Shown one piece after another: positions 59,337 to 64,000 of a DNA stretch of 64,000 nt. How positions within the stretch are numbered: the first letter of the stretch is position 1; the number at the start of each line of letters is the position of its first letter. The notes below the pieces were generated by a model. The model was not told the origin of the DNA, did no database searches, and saw only the letters and a list, made by a program, of their open reading frames with translations. The stretch is from the NCBI RefSeq assembly GCF_036345155.1, contig NZ_CP107772.1:7378001-7442000 (forward strand), given 5' to 3'. The DNA comes from Streptomyces sp. NBC_00582 (GTDB taxonomy: Bacteria; Actinomycetota; Actinomycetes; Streptomycetales; Streptomycetaceae). A program made the translations under genes and the position numbers.

Positions 59337-60182
59337 TCACAGCTCGGAGAGCAGTTCCGCCTTCTTCGCGGAGAACTCGTCATCGGTCACCAGCCCGGCC
59401 TGATGGAGTTCCCCGAGGTGCCGGATCCGTTCGGCGATGTCCGAGGGATCGCGACGTGGGCCCGTGACCGAGGCCACGGGCCCACGCCTGCGTACGGCGG
59501 CCAGGACCGCCGCCGCGAACGGCAACGACTCGTGCACCGGCCCGTACCCCAGCCCGAACACCACCGTCCCCGGGTCCTGGTCGGCCTGCGCCGGCGCGTT
59601 CTCCCCCCGCACCAGCCGCAGATGCCCCTCGAACACCTCCGGCGACCGCCACTCGACCCCGCTCAGCTCGGACACGGCGAAGCTCTGGTCGCCGGCTTTC
59701 CACTTCGCCGACGACGCGCCCGTCCAGAACCACCGGAACCGCACGGTCCGCCCGTCGAAGGACGCCTTTGCGTCGTACGCCTTGAAGGACAGCGGCGCCT
59801 GTGGCGGAGGCACGAGGAACCGTTCCGCCGGGCCCGGCTCCTTCTGCTCCTCCAGCCGGGACCGCAGCTCGTCGGCGTAGTACTCCGCGAGCACCTCCCG
59901 CTCGGCGGGCAGCACCAGCCGGTAGGGGTCGGACCCGTCCTTGAGCTGTCCCGCCGCCGCCTCCATCAGCGGGTCCGCCCCCGCCCGCGGCTCCGCGCGC
60001 AGCACGACGGTCCCGCGCCTGCCGGGGGTGAGCGTCACCCCGGACAGCGCGGCGAGCGGAATCCTTCGTTCACCCAGCGCCGCGAGCAGCCTGGGTGTGC
60101 GCATCCCCCGTTCGTAGCGGATGAGGACGGAGTCGGACTCGAACTCCCAGGCGGCATGAAATCCGGCCAGTACGTCACCCAT
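59337..60182 (-). CDS. DUF4429 and SHOCT domain protein
   Basis: Protein of 281 residues. Two DUF4429 repeats (about 1-110, starting MGDVLAGFHAAWEFESDSV, and about 120-230, FKAYDAKASFDGRTVRFRWF) are followed by a short SHOCT helix pair at the end (IAERIRHLGELHQAGLVTDD, EFSAKKAELLSEL). The SHOCT motif often helps oligomerisation. DUF4429 is abundant and uncharacterised in Streptomyces. ATG 60182 gives the family start; 60191 and 60209 are upstream options. Confidence 0.88.
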   Translation of the reverse strand: MGDVLAGFHAAWEFESDSVLIRYERGMRTPRLLAALGERRIPLAALSGVTLTPGRRGTVVLRAEPRAGADPLMEAAAGQLKDGSDPYRLVLPAEREVLAEYYADELRSRLEEQKEPGPAERFLVPPPQAPLSFKAYDAKASFDGRTVRFRWFWTGASSAKWKAGDQSFAVSELSGVEWRSPEVFEGHLRLVRGENAPAQADQDPGTVVFGLGYGPVHESLPFAAAVLAAVRRRGPVASVTGPRRDPSDIAERIRHLGELHQAGLVTDDEFSAKKAELLSEL

Positions 60183-60248
60183 GCGGCTCATCGTATGCGG
60201 GACACGCATCTTCGTCCCCTCCTCACGCGCGCCGCAATTCCTGCGTCT

Positions 60249-61466
60249 CTACGCGCGTCCAGCCGTGGTCGTGTCGGACAAATCCTCCCGGCAGACGCCG
60301 GAGTCGTCGGCGCACCGCACCGAGCGGTACGCGCCAGTGCCGATGTCGGCGAGGTTGCGCAGGCTGTCGGTGCCGGGCACGAAGTAGCCGCCGTGGCCCT
60401 GCGCGTCCTGCGAGGACAGCACCCGCGCCCCGAACGCCCGCGCCATCGGATCCTCGCCGTGCCCGAGCCCGCCGACCTCCAGATGCGGGACGTCCCCCAC
60501 CCAGTCGTCGGCGTCGCGCATCGCCCACACCCGGGCGTCGGTGCCCAGCTCGGCCGCCTTCTCGACCCGCATGCCGGGGCTGCCGGCCACCGCGATATCG
60601 GTCACCCGGGCCGGCAGGGTGTGCGCGGCGACCCCGCACAGCACCGAGCCGTAGCTGTGGCAGAACAGCGAGACCGGCGAGGTCCCCGGCAGGGCGCGCA
60701 GCAGGGCGTTCAGGCGTACGGCGCCGTTCTCCGCCCGCATCGCGGTCGCCGAGTCGATGCCGAGGCCGTCGGGGGAGGTGTAGTCGGCCCAGGCGATCAC
60801 GGCCGTCCGGGTCGAGGGGCGCGCCTCGCGCTCGGCCGTGTACAGCGCCTCGGCCATGCCGACGGGCGCGGAGTACTTGCGGTTGGTGCGCTGGAAGGTG
60901 AGCAGATCGGTGTCGACGCCGGGGACGACGACGGAGACCCGCTCGGCGGTGTCCAGGTCGCCGAAGACCTCGGCGGCCCGGCCCGAGCCCTCCGGGTCGA
61001 AGGCCAGGATGTGCCGGTCCGTGCCGCTCATCGCCTCGAAGCGGTGCATGCGCCGCCCGGCCTCCTGCTGCCCGGCGGGCGTGAGCCGGCTGTCGTGCAT
61101 CCGTTTGCGCTCCACCCGCGCCTGCTGGCGCAGCGCGATCCGGTTGGCGCGGTAGCGCAGCTCGACGGGGGCGCCGTTCATGTTGCCGACGGCGAGCGCG
61201 TAGTCGTGCGCCAGCTCGGTGCGCTGGGCGGCGGTGAGGGAGGCGAAGAAGCGGGCGACCCCGTTCGCCGCCGCGTCGGTGTCCGGCAGCGCGCGGCCGT
61301 CGATCCGGCCGTGCTCCCAGGCCGAGCGCGAGGCCTTCAGCGCGGTGGTCCCCTGGTGGTGGCGTACGGCGGTCCAGCCGGTGGTCGCCAGCATCACGAA
61401 CACCACCGCCAGGGCGGGGAGAGCGCGCCAGAGGCTCAGTTGCGGGGAGGTGTCGAAGGAAGTCAC
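60249..61466 (-). CDS. Membrane-anchored alpha/beta hydrolase (DUF1023-like)
   Basis: Protein of 405 residues with one N-terminal membrane helix (ALPALAVVFVMLATTGWTA, about 15-33), so mainly outside the cell. Helical lead sequence (33-150) precedes the hydrolase domain: SVVVPGVDTDLLTFQRTN, AVIAWADYTSPDGLG, and the nucleophile elbow SLFCHSYGSVLCG (Ser in C-H-S-Y-G). His in GHGGYFVPGTDSL is a candidate catalytic residue. The DUF1023 family includes lipase-like enzymes; the substrate is unknown. It is monocistronic. Confidence 0.85.
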   Translation of the reverse strand: MTSFDTSPQLSLWRALPALAVVFVMLATTGWTAVRHHQGTTALKASRSAWEHGRIDGRALPDTDAAANGVARFFASLTAAQRTELAHDYALAVGNMNGAPVELRYRANRIALRQQARVERKRMHDSRLTPAGQQEAGRRMHRFEAMSGTDRHILAFDPEGSGRAAEVFGDLDTAERVSVVVPGVDTDLLTFQRTNRKYSAPVGMAEALYTAEREARPSTRTAVIAWADYTSPDGLGIDSATAMRAENGAVRLNALLRALPGTSPVSLFCHSYGSVLCGVAAHTLPARVTDIAVAGSPGMRVEKAAELGTDARVWAMRDADDWVGDVPHLEVGGLGHGEDPMARAFGARVLSSQDAQGHGGYFVPGTDSLRNLADIGTGAYRSVRCADDSGVCREDLSDTTTAGRA

Positions 61467-61558
61467 TGGGAGGACACACTAGGAGAACGAGAGGGTCTCA
61501 GGTTAATAAAGTGGCGGGGATCACGTTTCGACCGGCGTGTCGATGGTCATGAACCCCT

Positions 61559-62227
61559 TCAGGCCTCGGAACCCTCGAGATCTCCCTCGCGCCAGCTGCC
61601 GAGGAGATCGGGCGCCAGCCGGTCGAGGTACCGGGTCGTCAGCGCGTGGATGCCGGCCAGGCTGAACTCGCCCCCCGCCCGCGCCACCCACTGCCGCTCC
61701 GTCACCCGCATCACTCCGCTGAACACCGCCACCGCGAGCCGCGGCCGCGGATCGGTGTCCGCGTCCAGCCCCTCCCGCTCGGCGATCACACCCGCGAGGG
61801 TCTCCTCGACCTCGGTCGACCGCCGAAGATACGCGGCGAGCAGCACCGGCGTCGACTCGATCACCCGGTACATCCGCAGATACAGCTCCACGGGTACGAC
61901 GCTCTCCACGACCTCGTTGATCGAGGACCAGCCGTCCAGCACGGCCTGGCGCAGCGCCTCCATCGGCGGCTCGTGGGCCGGACGCTCGCGCACGGCCTGC
62001 ACGAACCGCTCCACGGTCAGCTCCACCAGGCCCAGCGCGGCCTCCTCCTTGCCGGCGAAGTAGCGGAAGAAGGTGCGCTGGGAGACGTCGACGGCCTCGG
62101 CGATCGCGTCGACGGTGGTGTGCTCGTAGCCCCGCGACACGAACAGCTCGACCGCGGCCCGCAGCAGCGCGTCCCGGGTGCGCCGTTTCTTGCGTTCGCG
62201 CAGCGACGGTTCGTGCAGAGTGTGCAT
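61559..62227 (-). CDS. TetR family transcriptional regulator
   Basis: Repressor of 222 residues. Helix-turn-helix at about 15-62 (TRDALLRAAVELFVSRGYEH, VDVSQRTFFRYFAGKEEAAL). The C-terminal helices form an effector pocket of unknown specificity. The MFS exporter gene lies divergently 67 bases away, and a GTCAGT-T-ACTGAC palindrome (62232-62244) sits in that gap. It should repress the exporter until a toxic substrate binds. Confidence 0.92.
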   Translation of the reverse strand: MHTLHEPSLRERKKRRTRDALLRAAVELFVSRGYEHTTVDAIAEAVDVSQRTFFRYFAGKEEAALGLVELTVERFVQAVRERPAHEPPMEALRQAVLDGWSSINEVVESVVPVELYLRMYRVIESTPVLLAAYLRRSTEVEETLAGVIAEREGLDADTDPRPRLAVAVFSGVMRVTERQWVARAGGEFSLAGIHALTTRYLDRLAPDLLGSWREGDLEGSEA

Positions 62228-62231
62228 AGGT

Positions 62232-62270
62232 GTCAGTTACTGACTTGTGAACTCGTTTGTCAATTGTCAG
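62232..62270. promoter_or_regulatory. TetR operator region of the MFS exporter
   Basis: Perfect 13-bp palindrome GTCAGTTACTGAC (62232-62244), five bases upstream of the TetR ATG, and a further half-site GTCAG at 62266-62270. The region contains the promoters of both divergent genes. Confidence 0.7.
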
Positions 62271-62293
62271 TCGCTGTCCTTAGCCTCGACCGC

Positions 62294-63913
62294 ATGACTA
62301 GTCAGACCACCATCGACACGACGGGGTCGGGGGACAAGGCGTCAGCAGCCCCGTCGGACCTGCCGCCGGCCCAGGGGCTGCGCGGCCACCCCTGGTTCAC
62401 CCTCATCACCGTCGCCGTCGGGGTCATGATGGTGGCCCTCGACGGCACCATCGTGGCCATCGCCAACCCGGCCATCCAGAAGGACCTGGGCGCCACGTTC
62501 GCCCAGGTGCAGTGGATCACCAACGGCTACTTCCTCGCCCTCGCGGTCTCCCTGATCACCGCGGGCAAGCTCGGTGACCGCTTCGGCCACCGCCAGACCT
62601 TCCTGATAGGCGTCGTCGGCTTCGCCGCCGCCTCCGGCGCGATCGGGCTCTCCGACAGCATCGCGCTGGTCGTCACGTTCCGTGTCCTGCAGGGCCTGTT
62701 CGGCGCGCTGCTGATGCCGGCCGCGCTGGGCCTGCTGCGGGCGACCTTCCCGGCCGAGAAGCTCAACATGGCCATCGGCATCTGGGGCATGGTCATCGGC
62801 GCCTCCACCGCGGGCGGCCCGATCCTCGGCGGTGTCCTCGTCGAGCACGTGAGCTGGCAGTCGGTGTTCTTCATCAACGTGCCGGTCGGCCTGGTCGCCC
62901 TCGTCCTCGGTGTGCTGATCCTGCTCGACCACCGCGCGGAGAACGCGCCCCGCTCCTTCGACCTGCTCGGCATCGCGCTGCTGTCGGCCGCGATGTTCTG
63001 CCTGGTCTGGGCCCTGATCAAGGCCCCGACCTGGGGCTGGGGCGACGGCAAGACCTGGGCGTTCGTCATCGGCTCGGTGCTGCTGTTCGCCGCCTTCGCG
63101 TTGTGGGAGACGAAGGTCGCGGAGCCGCTCATCCCGCTGGCGCTGTTCCGTTCCGTACCGCTGTCGGCGGGCGTGGTCCTGATGGTCCTGATGGCCATCG
63201 CCTTCATGGGCGGTCTGTTCTTCGTGACGTTCTACCTGCAGAACGTGCACGGCATGAAGCCCATCGACGCCGGTCTGCACCTCCTGCCGCTCACCGGCAT
63301 GATGATCGTCGGCTCCCCGCTCGCGGGCGCGCTGATCACCAGGCTGGGCCCGCGCATCCCGCTGGCCGGCGGCATGGCGGCCACCGCGATCGCCATGTAC
63401 GGCATGTCCACGCTGCAGACGGACACCGGCAGCGCCGCCATGTCCCTCTGGTTCGCCCTGCTGGGCCTCGGCCTCGCCCCCGTCATGGTCGGCGCCACCG
63501 AGGTCATCGTCGGCAACGCGCCCATGGAGCTGTCGGGTGTGGCGGGCGGCCTCCAGCAGGCGGCCATGCAGATCGGCGGCAGCCTCGGCACCGCCGTACT
63601 GGGCGCCGTGATGGCCTCCAAGGTCGACAGCGACCTGCCGTCCAACTGGACCGCGGCGGGTCTGCCCGAGCTCACCCCCGCCCAACTCGACCAGGCCTCC
63701 GAGGCCGTCCAGGTCGGGGTGGCGCCGGTGACGCCCGAGACGCCGGCCGAGGTCGCCGCGAAGATCACCGACGTCGCGCACGACACCTTCATCTCCGGTA
63801 TGAGCCTCGCCTCTCTGGTCGCGGCCGGAGTGGCGGTCGTCGCCGTGTTCGTCGCGCTCCTCACCAAGCGCGGCGCGAACGCGGAGGCGGGCGCGGGAGT
63901 CGGCCACATCTGA
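62294..63913 (+). CDS. MFS multidrug exporter, DHA2 (EmrB/QacA) family
   Basis: Drug:proton antiporter of 539 residues with about 14 helices. The motif LDGTIVAIANPAIQKDLG is the DHA2 signature for helix 1, with GKLGDRFGHRQTFLIG as motif A and GGPILGGVLVEHVSWQSVFF as motif C-like in helix 5. The cytosolic ends are short. The ATG at 62294 lies immediately after the promoter, with no clear ribosome site. The TetR gene opposite implies induction by an exported compound. A hairpin follows at 63912-63929. Confidence 0.93.
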   Translation: MTSQTTIDTTGSGDKASAAPSDLPPAQGLRGHPWFTLITVAVGVMMVALDGTIVAIANPAIQKDLGATFAQVQWITNGYFLALAVSLITAGKLGDRFGHRQTFLIGVVGFAAASGAIGLSDSIALVVTFRVLQGLFGALLMPAALGLLRATFPAEKLNMAIGIWGMVIGASTAGGPILGGVLVEHVSWQSVFFINVPVGLVALVLGVLILLDHRAENAPRSFDLLGIALLSAAMFCLVWALIKAPTWGWGDGKTWAFVIGSVLLFAAFALWETKVAEPLIPLALFRSVPLSAGVVLMVLMAIAFMGGLFFVTFYLQNVHGMKPIDAGLHLLPLTGMMIVGSPLAGALITRLGPRIPLAGGMAATAIAMYGMSTLQTDTGSAAMSLWFALLGLGLAPVMVGATEVIVGNAPMELSGVAGGLQQAAMQIGGSLGTAVLGAVMASKVDSDLPSNWTAAGLPELTPAQLDQASEAVQVGVAPVTPETPAEVAAKITDVAHDTFISGMSLASLVAAGVAVVAVFVALLTKRGANAEAGAGVGHI

Positions 63914-63929
63914 GGCTCCTCCGAGCCTC
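63912..63929. terminator. Hairpin after the MFS gene
   Basis: GAGGCTC (63912-63918) and GAGCCTC (63923-63929) form a 7-bp stem with a four-base loop beginning within the stop codon. Confidence 0.5.
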
Positions 63930-63956
63930 GGCGAAGCCCGTGTACCGGGGGCGAAC

Positions 63957-63971
63957 TTGACGCGTCGTCAA
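63957..63971. promoter_or_regulatory. Palindrome near the right edge
   Basis: TTGACG-CGT-CGTCAA is a perfect 6-bp inverted repeat with a -35-like left arm. It may belong to a promoter or operator of a gene beyond the window. Nothing else is seen in the last 80 bases. Confidence 0.35.
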
Positions 63972-64000
63972 CGCGATTCCCCTATCAGGGTGACAACGCT

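Overview
The window is high-GC actinobacterial chromosome. Frequent GTG starts, many 1- and 4-base gene overlaps, Tat-exported proteins, DUF397/DUF5753 regulator pairs, an RsbW-like anti-sigma factor and the gene order fasR-fabD-fabH-acpP-fabF all point to Streptomyces. From memory, the region around the fab cluster, the ChvE-type transporter and the SCO2400-like gene resembles the S. coelicolor SCO2386-SCO2408 neighbourhood. I saw no tRNA or rRNA gene, transposase, CRISPR array or prophage module.

Layout. (1) 0.1-1.8 kb: IclR regulator plus SMP-30 lactonase. (2) 1.8-5.8 kb: an FAD oxidoreductase, then a coupled ImmA/IrrE-like metalloprotease and seven-helix MAB_1171c-like membrane protein with a repetitive tail. 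(3) 5.9-8.8 kb: a LacI-type operator before a decayed arabinan-use locus, where a sugar-binding-protein fragment is fused to a GH43 fragment. An intact GH51 arabinofuranosidase and an Rrf2 regulator follow. (4) 8.8-15.7 kb: two exported intradiol-dioxygenase-like paralogues. Between them lie a divergent macrodomain / UDG-ART pair, a DUF4360 protein, an XRE-DUF397 pair, an anti-sigma factor and a truncated flavoprotein. (5) 15.8-26.1 kb: a PLP aminotransferase with a Pro/Ala/Met-rich tail and a leftward sugar block (galM, ChvE-type ABC importer, U32-like barrel, Zn dehydrogenase, enolase-superfamily dehydratase). (6) 26.3-34.1 kb: a zinc-ribbon membrane protein with a Gly/His/Asp repeat, then a LacI regulator and a YtfQRT-YjfF-type sugar importer. 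(7) 34.1-48.1 kb: housekeeping and accessory genes, including SPFH, MarR/CurA-like oxidoreductase, EstB-like hydrolase, LysE exporter, TetR plus GH3 glycosidase, a second galM and an SGNH lipoprotein. (8) 48.3-53.9 kb: DUF3145 gene and the fatty-acid-synthesis operon with its regulator FasR. (9) 53.9-64 kb: pirin, Ser/Thr kinase, beta-lactamase-fold hydrolase, GNAT, MerR plus aldo/keto reductase, DUF4429 protein, alpha/beta hydrolase, TetR plus 14-helix MFS exporter.

Most interesting: 9.83-12.25 kb holds a macrodomain gene (a likely ADP-ribose eraser) divergent from a gene fusing a family-1 uracil-DNA-glycosylase-like domain to an R-S-E ADP-ribosyltransferase (a likely writer). Their 130-bp shared control region carries two outward-facing TTGTCAGnn-N8-TAGCGT elements built on one perfect 12-bp inverted repeat. 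These match the RecA-NDp (PafBC-type) DNA-damage promoter. The module reads as a DNA-damage-induced ADP-ribosylation cycle with a DNA-base-recognition domain attached to the writer.

Sugar use is the other theme: three sets of carbohydrate genes, each with a regulator (IclR, LacI, TetR) and candidate operators. A shared TTCGA-type motif may link the IclR/lactonase pair at the left edge to the dehydrogenase/dehydratase genes 22-26 kb away.
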